Shown: positions 33,405 through 45,147, counted from the first letter of the stretch. The stretch is 64,000 nucleotides of DNA from Portevinia maculata (GCA_949715645.1 OX454525.1:278915700-278979699), one strand, 5' to 3'. Notes: generated from the sequence alone by a model not told the origin. Translations and numbers: made by a program.

Positions 33405-33760
33405 TTTTATGATATCAATCAAAGCCGTGGACCAATCCCGGGAACGCCACTTCCAGTTGTCCATACCAAACTCTCTGGCATCCGCGATGGCTTGGTCAAA
33501 ATGGAGGTTCGATCTTCCTTGTCATTTCGAACCTGGGGGCTGTAAGTCGAAGATCCTCTTCGCTGGGGCATTATTATCCATTCGCTCAATGTGGCCGCGC
33601 AATTGGAGGCGACGAGCTTTTGTTATTCGGAAAACATCCACGTCTTGGTACAGCTTGTAGAAATCGCGGTTGTATCTCCTCCTCCATTTGCCCTCCTCGC
33701 ACGCAGGACTATATATTCGACGAGAGATTTTTCTTTCGAAAGAACTTTAGATTGCTGTTG
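33405..33760 (-). pseudogene. C-terminal fragment of an RTE-like retroelement protein
   Basis: Minus-strand reading gives WRRRYNRDFYKLYQD, RITKARRLQLRGHIERMD and APAKRIFDLQPPGSK(stop)QGR SNLHFDQAIADAREL, then in another frame FGMDNWKWRSRDW. This is the pattern after RT in many insect endonuclease-reverse transcriptases (R-RLQW-GHI-RM ... GRP ... DAR-LG..NW). RT itself is absent. Confidence 0.65.
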
Positions 33761-34892
33761 TCGACTTACTTTTTTGAATTAAACAGTGTTTGGGTTTCTC
33801 GCTTTGCATATGGTGTAGCCCGCTCAAGCAACTTTGTTGCTCCACTAAGGGTAGGTGCTGGTGGTTGTGGTAGATGCTGGTTGCAGGTATCCATCTTAGC
33901 TTAATAAATGACTGTTTGGGTGGTCAACTTCGCGCGAGTTATATATATCAGTAACAAACAGCCCAACACCGGAAATGCTGATCTAACATATTATGCTGTT
34001 CCCATTGGCAATGACCTCCCAACTGCATACCAAATCAAATTAAAAGCAAAACCGCTTGCTTGGTGATTTGTGTTGCAAAAGCGGTAATTCACATGAATGG
34101 ATTTCCTCTTATGACTTATAATAATAATGCTGATCCCACAGAATGGAGGTGAGGCAACGTAATGCAGGATAGGTCATACGTTAAAAGTAAGCGAGTAGGT
34201 GGAAGTCTGTTTCCGACCGGGACTTAATTAACGTCGTATTAAAATTAGAATTGTGTTTTAAAATTCTCAAAACAAAATATAAGTCGCGTTAAAAAAACAA
34301 GGTAAGGGTGTGCCAGACCATTCACATGCCATTCAGTCGTGAAACCACCATATTAGAGTAAGAGAAAAATGTAAGACACAAGGTGGAAAACATTAACCAT
34401 AATATAACTGAACGAGTCTCTGTCTCCTGAGGAAAAGAACACCTGAAAGAAACTGATCTGATGTGTCACTAACAGGTTTCGGCGGCTAGCCCCCAACGAA
34501 GGGAATCACAATGGAGAAGACAAGGAGTTGAGCGGGGCGAAGAAGAGGCTGTTCTACTTCACCAATCTGAAAATCTGATCTAACCTAGTGCATCTTTCTC
34601 TCTTATAAATTATAATTAACAGTTATTACTAATTTTCGTTGACAATTCACTAATCTACGAGCATTTTTCGATTTTGAGAAATTTTGTTGGTTATAAAGTG
34701 ACATTTAATTTTTAAATTATTTTATTTAGGAGAAAATGTTGTTCATGTGTATGAATTATTCAGACCGGCCCATGAGTGGCCTTAAACCTGGCTTATCCAG
34801 CTATTTGGATTAGAGAAGTTGTATTATTAATATGATTGGAAGGGGCCTAAATTGAATATAGTGAGCAACGAAAAACAGTCAGAACAATAAAT
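33761..34892. other. Intergenic, no gene recognised
   Basis: Mixed-composition sequence without a recognisable product or a repeat shared within this window. Confidence 0.4.
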
Positions 34893-35344
34893 TGTAAGAG
34901 TCAGGTTGAAAACGACGAGGTGGGGGATTCTGTTTGGTCAGCAGCAGGCTGGCACGATGGCAAGGCTCGGCTTAGCTCGCCGGATGGTCGGGGATCTTGC
35001 TAGGAAATACTCTCCCTACAACAAAAATAAAAAAATTCGTGCCGGGAAATTATGGGTGTCCTTCTTGGTAATATGGCCGCGTTTATTTAAAGCGAAACTG
35101 TCGTTTTTACGGTGTCTACGAGTTATGCACGAAGTCTGGTGTCTATTTGGATAGCTGAAGGTATTTGCGCTATCCTGTGGGATAATCCCTCCCTAACTGA
35201 GAATGGCTGTCCACCATTTTCACCTGTTCATCCGCGTTCCCAAAATATGATGCGAACGAATCCCAAAATTCGTATCAATGTCCTACTTCACCCTCTCATT
35301 TCCTTTCACAATCTCACCCTTTCAGATGAATTCAAAACAACATA
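34893..35344 (-). repeat. Putative solo LTR of the gypsy-like element
   Basis: On the minus strand it would run TGTTGTTTTG ... CTCTTACA (TG...CA). It has an AATAAA-like signal (TTTAAATAAACGCGG) near the middle. Its last 87 bp match 36849-36936, which is followed by a primer-binding-like TGGCGCCCAACG. Neither a PBS nor a purine tract adjoins this copy. The outer boundary and the target duplication are not proven. Confidence 0.4.
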
Positions 35345-35464
35345 ATTTCACTAGTAATTTAAAGATTCCAAATATATTTTAATCGAGGTTCGATTCATGT
35401 AACTTTAACCAAAATAACAAAAAAGAAAAAAAAAACATTCTAATCAATTAGGATTAATATTAAT

Positions 35465-36358
35465 GTAAAGTCGGGTAATGTGGACCACTCGTCTTATATG
35501 GACCACTAGCTTTGCTCACCTCTCACAAATGCAATTGAGGTGAGTATTGCTTACGCTTGTGCGCGACCTCCTAAAACTTACCTTAGTGTAGTTCCAGCAG
35601 TGGGAATGAATGCGTCTCTGAGTTGTGGTAAATAAAAGAAAATCGAAGGCAGTGATCATTTTTTTTTTGTAAGTGTTTTTTCTTTTTTCATTGGTTAAAT
35701 ATATGTTTTATATCCATTCCTTTAATAAATATAAGAAGTGAATATTTGTTTTAAAGTTCGTATTAGTAAAATTTTTGTAACACATCACGTATTGTTGCAA
35801 AGTAGCTTTCTCTTAAAACCGCGTGTTTCGGATAACATGGACCACGATAGGAAAGGCTAATATGGACTAGTGGTCCACTCTAAACAAGCGCTTTTTGAAG
35901 CTGACAAAAAAAAATCTGCCAGTAAAAATTGTAATTGCTCTACCTTTCGAATATAATTTTAAAACTTTTTATTTCTTAGGGAATAACAAGAAAAAACTGC
36001 AGAAAATGGTAACAGAAGGATCATCAAGCCCGGAGACAGACTGCATAAGTTATCGTGACGATTCAGACGTCGAAAATTACCCAACATGTTCCGTCACCGC
36101 CAATGACAAGATAGATGCTGAATGTATGTATGACCAGGTGGTCCATATTACCCCCCACTTTTATTTTTTTACGTTTTTGAGTTACTACAGTTTTTAATTT
36201 TTGTTAATTTTTGATAAAGTGAATTAATGTTTTTGTTGCTACTTTTTGAATATAAATAGACTGATCTTTTTTTTAAAATAAAAATCTTTAATAAAACTTA
36301 CACCGTTTGTGTTTTATTAGCAAAAATGTGAATGGTGGTCCATATTACCCTACTTTAC
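35465..36358 (+). mobile_element. pogo/Tc1-mariner-type TIR element (GGGTAATATGGACCAC ends)
   Basis: TAAAGTCGGGTAATGTGGAC at 35466 faces GTCCATATTACCCTACTTTA at 36338-36357, giving inverted repeats of about 20 bp with a TA at each end, as expected for TA-inserting elements. Inner copies of the GGTCCAC/GTGGTCC motif occur at about 35500, 35840-35878 and 36139-36150. Most of a transposase is missing. Confidence 0.75.
35970..36140 (+). pseudogene. Acidic C-terminal remnant of a pogo-like transposase
   Basis: After a possible splice acceptor (TTTCTTAG at about 35973-35980), the frame reads NNKKKLQKMVTEGSSSPETD, then an acidic Ser/Asp-rich tail (DDSDVENYP) and KIDAECMYDQVVHI. Such acidic tails occur at the ends of pogo/jerky-type transposases. 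Too little is left to identify the protein firmly. Confidence 0.4.
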
Positions 36359-36689
36359 TCTACTATTAGTTTTAAATGGCAGGTGTGATGTGTGTATTCA
36401 TATGGAGTTTATGTGTTTTTGGTTCAAATTAGGTATATAAGTATGTTTTAGTTCTAAAATTAGGCTTAACGCGGATTTCATAAATATTTATTTAGGTATG
36501 TGTGAAAAGCAGAAATGTAAAAATTTTATATGTAATAGTTTAGTTTAAATAATTATTGGTATGTGCAAACAAAAATGGTATTGAAGTAATAAAAAAAAGA
36601 AATATATAAACAAATTAAATTAACTGTTCACTTACTCAATATACAAATCCCCGCTCCTCTCCATGATGTGCGCACATGATGAAGGTCGA
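36359..36689. other. AT-rich spacer, no gene seen
   Basis: No recognisable coding or repeat sequence. It contains no LTR that matches the gypsy-like element. Confidence 0.4.
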
Positions 36690-37420
36690 ATCCAAGATCG
36701 GATTGGAACCGGCTTAAGCAATCACTATTTAAACAGTTTAAAACTCATGAGAACGATGTGGAGATTATCCAACAAATAACAGAACGTCGCCATTATCCGC
36801 ACGAAAGCTTTGACGATTACTATAACAGTATAGTTCACCTAAAGAACCAACTAAGCCGAGCCTTGCCATCGTGCCAGCCTGCTGCTGACCAAACAGAATC
36901 CTCCACCTCGTTGTTTTCAACCCGACTCTTACAAACAATGGCGCCCAACGAGCGATGCCTGAACACCAACTACTTCAAATTATGAAGGCTAAAATCAATA
37001 ATCGGTTGCTTAGTTATACTAGACTACCCATGCCTCTGTACTCTGTGGAACAATTCAGATATGAATGCAGGAAAGCCGAAAAGCTCTTCAGTTCACGAGA
37101 TCAAGGCAGATATATGCGACCACAGCAGATACACGAAATTGATTATGACACTAGTGACGAACAAATAATATGTGGTGAACCCCTCGAACTTTCAGCTATG
37201 TACCCTAACCAAAGTGCTAATATTCCAAATAAGGCAAATGGGAAAAAAGTTAACCCCAGTTGTTTCAACTGTAAGCAAATTGGGCATTCGTTTATGAACT
37301 GCCCTTCCCCTGAAAAAAAACCTGTTTTGCTATAAATGCGGGAAGCACGGAGTGACAACACCGAACTGTCAAAAATGCAACCTAATGGGAAACCGCAACT
37401 CGACCGATAACAGACTCGGG
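36690..37420 (+). pseudogene. Gypsy-like gag, broken, with zinc knuckles
   Basis: The capsid-like part reads WNRLKQSLFKQFKTH, RRHYPHESFDDYYNSIVHL (36720-36850). After an LTR-like insert it resumes as MPEHQLLQIMKAKINNRLL (36955). Two CCHC knuckles follow: CFNCKQIGHSFMNC at about 37262-37303 and, one frame over, CYKCGKHGVTTPNC (37331-37372). Gag packages the RNA genome. Confidence 0.75.
36849..36955 (+). repeat. LTR 3' end plus primer-binding-like site inside gag
   Basis: CTAAGCCGAGCC ... CTCTTACA (36849-36936) matches the end of the putative minus-strand LTR at 34893-34980. It is followed after AACAA by TGGCGCCCAACGAGCG (about 36941-36956), which resembles a tRNA-Lys-type primer-binding site. 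It interrupts gag between NSIVHLKNQL and MPEHQLLQ. Confidence 0.5.
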
Positions 37421-37809
37421 GAGTCTCGTTCGACCCAAACAAACCCCGAGGCATAGATAAATCCACTCGCACTGATCTTCCATCCACCTTAACCGATAAC
37501 CACCACCAAGAGAAAAGTATCTGCATTTTGGAAAATACTGATTCTAAACCTTACTACAACCAATTAGACAAATATGCGTTTATAACAACACCATATACGA
37601 AACGACTAGAAAAATACAATGAAATTCGTTCTAGGATATTTAGGCTGAACGAAATAGTTAAACTGCCGGATCATATTTGGACTAAGACAGCGAAAGCCCG
37701 AATTAGGTACAAAAAAAGGAATCTTTACAAAAAATTGTTGAGTTCTTGTTCATTTAACCGGAGTGACGATCCCAGACTCTACACAGCCATTTCAATTTTA
37801 GGCTAAGAA

Positions 37810-39050
37810 TTAGTAGGCTTGCTGGACAGTGGTGCTACTGTATCCTGTCTGGGAAAAGGGTGTTTAGAGTTTGTAAGCTGTCTCAACCTCGAGGTTGTGA
37901 AGTTTTCGTCTTCGTTGAAAACGGCAGATGGCAAGGACCAACAAATTGTCGGTCGGGTAATGATACCATTAACGTTTAATTCCATATCCGAAGAAATGGA
38001 CTTTTACCTGGTACCCAGCTTAAGTCAGCCACTATACCTAGGTATTGATTTTTGGCGAAAGTTCGAACTAATTCCGCATACTATCAGCGAGCTTAGAGAA
38101 TCAAATACTCCGTGTATGAACTCTCATGATCTTAACTGCAAAGAAATAGCGATCTTGGAGAAAACCATTAATAAGTTTCCATCCTTTTCGCAGAATAGAT
38201 TAGGAAGGACATCCCTAGAACAGCATGTGATAGATACGGGGGATATGGAAGCCGTAAAACAACGCCATTACCCGGTGTCTCCGGCTATTCAGGCCCTCAT
38301 TTTCGAGGAACTGGATCGCATGATATCTTTGGGAGTTCTAGAGGAAAGGACAAGCGCGTGGAGTTCCCCGATAGTTCTCAATCGGAAAGCGGGAAAAATC
38401 GTTTATGTGTAGATCTGCGAAAAGTCAATTAACTCACTAAGAAGGATGCATATCCGTTGCCTCATATTGAGGGAATGCTGAGTCGGTTGCAAGACACTCA
38501 TGTTATAAGTAGCATTGACTTGAAGGATGCTTTTTGGCAGATTCCACTAGAGGAGAAGTCAAGAGAAAAAACCGCATTCACTGTTCCAGGGAGACCGCTT
38601 TATCAATTCACGGTCATGCCTTTTGGAGTTTAAAATGGACCCCAGAGAATGTGCCACCTGATGGATAAAGTGATCCCCCCAGGGATTCGTGAAAGCGTGT
38701 TTGTCTATCTTGACGATCTTCTAGTGGTATCGGTATAGATTTCCAAAGTCATATAGCTACCTTAGAACAAGTGGCAGAATAATTGAAAAACGCAAACTTG
38801 ACCATAAATGTCGACAAGTCACATTTCTGCTTTAAAGAACTGAAATATTTAGGCTACATCGTAGGACAAGGACACACAAAACCGGACCCGAACAAAAGTG
38901 GCTACTATAAAAGATTTTCCTGTACCAAGATCTCAGAAACAAGTTCGAAGATTCCTCGGGTTATGCGGCGCTTTATTCACAATTTCGCGACACTGCCCTG
39001 CAAACACTTTATCGCTTATGTACATACATACATAACGTATCACCTTTCTT
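37810..39050 (+). pseudogene. Gypsy-like protease and reverse transcriptase, broken
   Basis: Aspartic protease LLDSGATVSCLG (37820) with downstream FYLVPSLSQPLYLGIDFW. RT: YPVSPAIQALIFEELDRM, GVLEERTSAWSSPIVL, then in other frames VDLRKVN, ISSIDLKDAFWQIPL, FTVMPFGV(stop) and the catalytic FVYLDDLLVVS (38700-38732). ELKYLGYIVGQGHTKPDPNK follows at about 38830. Protease processes Gag-Pol and RT copies the genome. Stops near 38410, 38430 and 38632 and several frame changes disable it. No RNase H or integrase remains before 39050. Confidence 0.8.
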
Positions 39051-39904
39051 TAAACCCTATTCTAAGGGTATATTAATTTTGACGCATAGTTTGTAACATA
39101 CCTTAATATTGCCCGTAGACCCCTAAAAGTTACTATATTTATGATCAGCATCGATAGTAATGTCGATCTAGCCATGTCCGTCGGCAAAAATTAGGCCTTT
39201 AAACTGGGCCTAGAGAGCTGAAATTTTTACCATATACTCTCTAGGGTCCCGAAATAATCAAGTTTACGCATTTTTGAAATCCGCCCACAGACACGCCCAC
39301 AAACTCAAAAAAACAAAATTTTGGAAAAAATCGAATTTTGAGCTAGAAAGCTGAAATTTTTTATATATGATCTATGACTCCTAAAACTGCTCGGGATAAA
39401 ATCTTTTCAAAATCTGCCCACTGACACGCCCACAAAAAAATAAAACAATTTTTTGGAAAATCCAAAGTTTGAGCTAGGGAGCTGAAATCTATAATATATA
39501 CTCTCTATGGGCCCTTTATGCTCATGTGTAAATATTTTCAAAATCCGCCCACTGACACGTCCACAATTAATTTTTATTTTTTTTTTAAAATTCAAAGTTT
39601 GAGCTAGCGAGCTGAAATTTATAATATATACTCTCTAGGGACCCTTTATTCTCATGTGTTAATTTTTTTTAAATCCGCCTACTGACACGCCCACAATTAA
39701 ATATAACAATTTTATTGAAACACCCAAGTTTGAGCTAGGGAGCGTTTTTTTGATAAAATCCTTTAAATGTTATATAACAAAATATGTAGAGCGTTCTTAA
39801 CAATTCAACCATACTTAGACTTTTGTCACGCCCACTTATGAGGGATAGGAATAAGAATAGGGTATCCAACAGTTCGCCCAAGCGGACTGTAGCCCGTCCC
39901 TATG
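39051..39904 (-). repeat. mini-me-like repeat, copy L
   Basis: Reverse full-length copy in which the GTCC array has almost vanished (a single GTCCGTCGG at about 39177). The outer TATACCC is altered to TAAACCC. Four modules. Confidence 0.95.
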
Positions 39905-41092
39905 TTTTTTTTTATGCTCAACACTATATACTCGTATATTTTCTGTGATTTGTATGTTACCGATTATTTACTAGTCACTTTTGTTTTCTGCACACTTAAG
40001 TAAATATTTTAACATGAGTTAAGATAACTAAAAAAATGTAACCAAAGATTAAAAGTAGTTATTTAAGAAAATAACTAATTGCAAAGGGATAAAGTTAGCT
40101 CTAAGCGCGATGGGGACATGACGCGACACTTTCACACGTTAAACTGCCTGACTATGATGTGTTTGGTAGATAGCGGGTGTTTGATTTTAGAGATTTGTCC
40201 GCGGTCCGTTCTTTCCGACCACAATATGGAGAACGTTGTTAGACTTTCAGATCTCTGAGAGTGCTGATATTAATATCACTGTTTTCTAGTGGAATACGCA
40301 CTGATGCCTGGAGAAGACAAAATCATCCGCGACGTCACCTTCCCCCGATATGTCCCCCAATCGTTCTTGCGAGACACTTGTTGGGGTCATACGGGGACTC
40401 CTAGGAAAATGCATGAACTTTAGGTATATGCCGGTAAAAATGTTTAGAATGTTCTTACCACGTAAGGGTTTTTGCTTTTCTTGATTAGAGACAATGTGTG
40501 TGGCCAGAGTCTGGTTGCTTCGGCGAAAAAAATGTATGTTGCTCCTGAGCAGCTTTTCTGCAAGCAGGTTATGAGCGATTGCAAATTTCGGGCTTGATAT
40601 TTGTGTGGCGACGAGCCGCGGGTATTGCTGTAAATACTGATATAAAAAGCTGGGAATTAAGCGTATTCAAATTCGATCTATCCAATTGAGCTTACCTCGT
40701 TGAATATGAAAAGGCGAAATATACGAGTACTAGGCAGTCAGAGTTTCTGGACCATTTAAAGTCACCAGGCAATGGATAAAAGAGGACCGGAAAGAGACGG
40801 TGCTCTCTTAAATAGCCAGCATGTCCCAGTATTTTACCCAGTATTTCTAGTTCCCCGCCATCTTTGGCTTAACGAAAGCTTAGGCCATGTTTACAGGGGG
40901 AAGGGGAAGACGATTTTGGGACAGATCATTTCGCTCAAGGTGGATATTACAAAATGCTTTCAGGAACAAAAAGAGAGATTGTGATTTCAGAATGTCAAGG
41001 AAAAGCTGCACTTTTTATTTCATTAAATTAGTGTTTATTAAACTTTACAAGTTGAAATGCTCAGATTTTTTTAAATAATTTTTCAATTTAGC
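39905..41092. other. No gene recognised
   Basis: 40080-40700 is richer in GC than its surroundings and may be an eroded retroelement, but no diagnostic motif could be read in any frame. A 70-codon frame at 40772-40984 has no known domain. Confidence 0.35.
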
Positions 41093-41258
41093 GGGTGGCA
41101 ATGGTGCGATCGTAGTGTACCTATCCACTAACTGATTGGCAGGTCGTGTGTACAAGTCCCGACCAGGGCCATGATTTAAAATTGAATATTCACACGAATA
41201 CAGAAGCACCAAACATCTTTCCTATCCTCCTACTCTTTCGAATAGTAAGTAGCACCTA
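41093..41258 (+). repeat. tRNA-derived SINE, type 1
   Basis: Starts GGGTGGCAATGGTGCGATCG (diverged A box). A B-box-like GTCGTGTGTACAAGTCCC follows at 41143-41160, and the body ends TTCGAATAGTAAGTAGCACC. A better-preserved minus-strand copy lies at 50224-51129, with CGTTCGAATCCC as B box. A pol III promoter is expected but the acceptor stem is not tRNA-like. Confidence 0.75.
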
Positions 41259-41859
41259 AAATCATGCAATGTAATACTTCATTGCTAGGCGCCTTACTGT
41301 TCAACAAAATATTCAATCGGGGAAGTGTTCCTGATTTTAAAGAACAGTAACGAAAATTTGGAAAAAGCGCAAAGGACGCAGATTGCAAAAAAAAGTTGGA
41401 GTTCACTGGGACTAAAAACTGTTGAGCTAATAAATGCTATAATTAAATGCGACGTTGATTGCAAACATCCCGAAAACATTGAAGTGAATGTTGTAGAGAA
41501 TTTAAAACATCACTTCACTCGTTTCACTTCTGGTTTAACCTTGCGGTTTTTACTGCTATAAAAATCCTGTTTTTTGAAAAACCTGTTTTCGGGTTTTTTA
41601 GAAATGGAGAAAAAAGTTTAAATTTTTTTTGTGCAAATTTAGCTTTGCACCTCATTTCCCCCGAACTTAGTGATGATTGCAGATACTTCGAATACTAAAT
41701 TTAATTTTGATTGCCAAGTTAAACAATTCTCAATTTAGCAAACGTCAAAAACCAAAACAACAGCAAGGACAACACAATAGAAAGAAAAGTATTAAGAACA
41801 AAATCGAATGCCTTGGTAAGGGCCGTGAGAAGGGCTGAACCAACAGACTTTTACGTTAC
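41259..41859. other. No gene recognised
   Basis: A 78-codon frame at 41325-41561 has no recognisable domain. The rest is AT-rich. Confidence 0.35.
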
Positions 41860-42098
41860 GACAGGACATCGCTGTCAAAGTTGATTGGAACTGCGGTGAT
41901 GAAGAAACCCATGAGGATACTCCTCACTTTCACTGTCACTGTACAAGCCTATGCCACCTGAGCAACAGAACACTTGGAAGATACTTCTTCCAAGACATTC
42001 AAGAAATTTCTGATGTCTCACTCTCGAATCTTTTCAGGTTTAAGAAGACATCCAAATGGCTGGACAACTTGGAGTATTGGAGAAAAACAATGACGTAA
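41860..42098 (+). pseudogene. 3' end of a non-LTR element (zinc-knuckle C-terminus)
   Basis: The open frame reads NCGDEETHEDTPHFHCHC, then SLCHLSNRTLGRYFFQ, SNLFRFKKTSKWL and a TAA at 42096-42098. The C-x2-C...H-x-C pattern and the following L-RFxxxSxW signature mark the extreme C-terminus of RNase H-bearing LINEs. Everything upstream is lost. Confidence 0.65.
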
Positions 42099-42319
42099 GA
42101 CCAAGGCCAGATCAGCGAGGCCAACACTCCCAACAAAGGTCATCAAAATGGGACCACATGGACCTAAGTGTCCATCAACCCGGAAACGTAATCTAACCTA
42201 AGATCTAATGCCTTTTGAAAGACGGTTTAGAAAGGGAAACGCAAAACATTGTAAGTAAATTGACAGAGAAAATGGAAGGGAGTATTTTCAGACGAGGAAG
42301 TTTTCAGTTGTGTGTTGTG

Positions 42320-42480
42320 TCAGGTTTGACAGGTACAAATTAGGTCAAGTGTAGTCCCCTCCTCTTCGTCCATGCAGTTTCTACAGAAGTCGTTATTATT
42401 AGACAGTGCCCTGTAAGGATACCTATAGTAGAGCTTATGTACAGTCGGTTTAGTGAGGTTAGACACTTAGAGCGTTTCAG
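42320..42480 (-). pseudogene. Second zinc-knuckle LINE C-terminus, opposite strand
   Basis: Minus-strand reading gives LYYRYPYRALSNNNDFCRNC, then MDEEEGTTLDLICTC. The CRNC-MDEEE...C-C knuckle is typical of the C-terminus of RNase H-type non-LTR elements. It lies only about 220 bp from the plus-strand fragment but is a different family. Confidence 0.6.
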
Positions 42481-43169
42481 GTCCAGCTTTGGCCGATATG
42501 CTTAGTCCTTAGATATGAAGTACTCCTTCTCTACCTAAGGTTTGTTCTCTCGTTTGCGAGTTTCTTAAACTGTCATGTAAATTCACCCAATCATTGGACC
42601 AATCATTGGGACGGGCTACAGTCCGCTTGGGCGAACTGTTGGATACCCTATTCTTATTCCTATCCCTCATAAGTTGGCGTGACAAAAGTCTAAGTATGGT
42701 TGAATTGTTAAGAATGCTCTACATATTTTGTTATATAATATTTAAAGGATTTTATCGAAAAAACGAAGTTTTTGTAAAAAAAAAACGCTCCCTAGCTCAA
42801 ACTTTAGTATTCCAATAAAATTGTTTTATTTAATTGTGGGCGTGTCAGTAGGCGGATTTAAAAAAAAATTACGCATGAGCATAAATGGCCCCTAGAGAGT
42901 ATATATTATATATTTCAGCTTCCTAGCTCAAACTTTGGATTTTCAAAAAAGTTGTTTTTTTAAATTGTAGGCATGTCAGTGGGCGGATTTTGAAAATATT
43001 TGCACATGAGCATAAAGGGCCCATGGAAAGTACATATATTATAAATTTCAGCTTCCTAGCTTAAACTTTGACTTTTCAATAAAATTGTTTTATTTAATTG
43101 TGGGCGTGTCAGTGGGCGGATTTTAAAAATATTATCTCCCGATCAGTTTTAGGAGCCATAGATCATATA

Positions 43170-43400
43170 CAAGGTGGCGCAAAAGTTGTCAGGTGGCGCA
43201 AAAGTTGTCACCCGATGTTCTTTCGCTGTAATTTTTTTTATGAATGAAAAACTTTTGTTCTGCTTTTGGATTATGTTAATTGGTGTCTTAAGTTTTTTCT
43301 GTATAGTTAACTTCACAAATGTCAAAGTAGAATTTTCATTTGCCGCCATTTGCAAAAATTATAACTTCTTCCGATAGGATGATGACTTTTGCGCCACCTT
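43170..43400. mobile_element. MITE with CAAGGTGGCGCAAAAGT ends, copy 1
   Basis: A 231-bp element with perfect 17-bp inverted repeats and a TA on each side, typical of Tc1/mariner-type MITEs. The left terminal repeat is partly duplicated (AGGTGGCGCAAAAGT again at 43191). It is inserted in mini-me-like copy M. Confidence 0.9.
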
Positions 43401-43518
43401 GTATAAAAATTTCAGCTTTCTAGCTCAAAATTCGATTTTTTCGAAATTTTTTTTTTTTTAGTTTGTGGGCGGATTTCAAAAATTCTTAAACTAGATTATT
43501 TCGGGACCCTAGAGAGTA

Positions 43519-44000
43519 CAGATAGACCTCACTTAACACGTACTTCTTACAGCACGGCCTCGTTCTAACACGTCTCACATTTTGCGGCATTCGTTTAACA
43601 CGAAAAAAGCCTCGCTCTAACACGGTGTGCGAGACAATATGTCTGGTTTGCACAAATGTCACACGTATACATATGTTTCTGGCCAGTAGACGCGTATAAG
43701 CTGTTTTTATAGGAACATACATCTAAAAAGGGACTTCCACAATTTACATGTAGAAAGCTGATGGTGGTTTCACTGGTTTCAGTCCAATTTACTCAGTTCC
43801 TTTTTTGTGTTGACGAAACTCGCTCGGTACGTACTTGATGACGAATTTTTTTTTCATCTTTAATAATAATACAACCTTTGAATAAAACATATTTGGACGA
43901 TTCTGACGGTTTTCTGAAATCATTGAACATAACCACTCTTTTTGCACTAGTTTCTTGTATCGTTTAACACGATTTCGTTTAGCACGGCATTCTACGTGCA
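43519..44000. mobile_element. Tigger/pogo-like insert
   Basis: Begins CAGATAGACCTCACTTAACA, close to the start of pogo/Tigger elements, and contains many TTAACACG/TCTAACACG motifs. It ends CGTTTAGCACGGCATTCTAC GTG. Removing it restores GAGAGTATATGG of copy M. The two ends do not pair well, so the right end may be internal. Confidence 0.6.
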
Positions 44001-44161
44001 TATGGTTAAAATTTCAGCTCTCTAGGTCCAGTTTAAAGGCCTAATTTTTGCCGACAGACGGACGGACGGACGGAAATAGTAACTTTTAGGGGTATATGGG
44101 CAATATTAAGGTATTTTACAAACTATGCGTCAAAATTAATATACCCTTAGAATAGGGTATA

Positions 44162-45147
44162 AAAAAAACATCGGCTTTAACCGAAAAAAAAACTTGTTTC
44201 GGTTTTTGGCTGGTTGATTTTCCCATCGCTAGCAGCGAGCGCAGTTAGCTCCTTCAAGCAAAATCGTAGAAGTTAAGTACCTACTTGAGACTTCAATGTT
44301 ACTATCTATATGTAATTAAATGTTTATTTATTTTACTATTCTTCTTTTTTAATAAATGCATTTTTTTTTTGGCTGTTTTAGCATTTTTTATGTCAAGAAA
44401 TCCTATCCCTGGTAATAACATTTTAATTACAAAATGTCGTAACTTTATATGTCTCATTTCTTCATTCTGCCCAAATGTACCTACCTATAACTTGGACCGA
44501 GAAAAGATCTGAAAACTAAAACAACATTTACATTGAATCACTGGTTCTCGAATCTCAGGTTAAAATCGAGAAAGCAAAAAAAGCAGACAGAGAGACGATG
44601 AGTTTTATAATGAATGATTTTTTAATTTTGACAAAATTAAATTTGGTATTTTTTATTAGTTTTTTAATTTAGTACAGTGTATAATATTATAATTTAGTTC
44701 ATGTGAGATAAAATTAACTTAAGAAATAATCAAAACGCTTTATTGCTTTCAAAACGTTCCGCTGAACTAGTTAATTAGAGTTTATGACTTTGTCCACTAC
44801 CAAATTCAAACACGTCTTTATGAATATATATAATCATATAAATATGCAATTAATTGCTGGCATCGCAGAGATTAATGACGCGCCAGCGAAACACAAACAC
44901 AACTTCACCCATATTCACTGGCGCGCTTTTATATGGGTTTATTTATGGCATGAAATGGATGTATAAACACATTCAAATGTGTCAGAAAGGAAAAGAGCAT
45001 GCGCCAGTAAAATAATGTACAGTTGCCTCGCCAGTGGTGCTTGCATATATGTAGACAAACGTGATTGCCAAATAAAGTGGTTAGTCATCAAACGAACTTT
45101 GTGAATATCGGTCGTTTTCGTTTTGAAACTTATGTTTCCTTCTTTCA
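44162..45147. other. Upstream region of the MADF-BESS gene
   Basis: AT-rich with no recognised gene. GCGCCAG / CTGGCGC motifs recur at about 44881, 44922, 45001 and 45029. A 75-codon frame at 44285 has no known domain. Confidence 0.4.

Larger units (their letters stand above)
36690..39050 (+). mobile_element. Ty3/gypsy-like LTR retrotransposon, internal part only
   Basis: Gag, protease and reverse transcriptase follow in the usual order. The element is cut off at 39050 by mini-me-like copy L, and no integrase or 3' LTR appears on the other side. Several stops and frame changes show it is old. Confidence 0.8.
42608..44161 (+). repeat. mini-me-like repeat, copy M, with two nested insertions
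   Basis: Head GGGACGGGCTACAGTCCGCT at 42608. Modules are interrupted by a MITE (43170-43400) and by a Tigger-like insert (43519-44000). The GGAC array lies at about 44059-44075, and the usual GACATGGCTAGATC block after it is deleted. Tail CCCTTAGAATAGGGTATA. Confidence 0.93.

Noticed and set aside
33409..33904. Three overlapping plus-strand frames at 33409-33904
   Set aside because: The minus strand gives a recognisable retroelement C-terminus over the same bases, so the plus frames are shadows.
42585..42612. CAATCATTGG duplicated at the start of copy M as a target duplication
   Set aside because: Both copies of the 10-mer lie on the same side of the element and are only 2 bp apart. Nothing similar is found at the far end (44161).
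43486..43722. 78-codon minus-strand frame in the Tigger-like insert
   Set aside because: It crosses the insert boundary into the mini-me-like module and shows no transposase motif.
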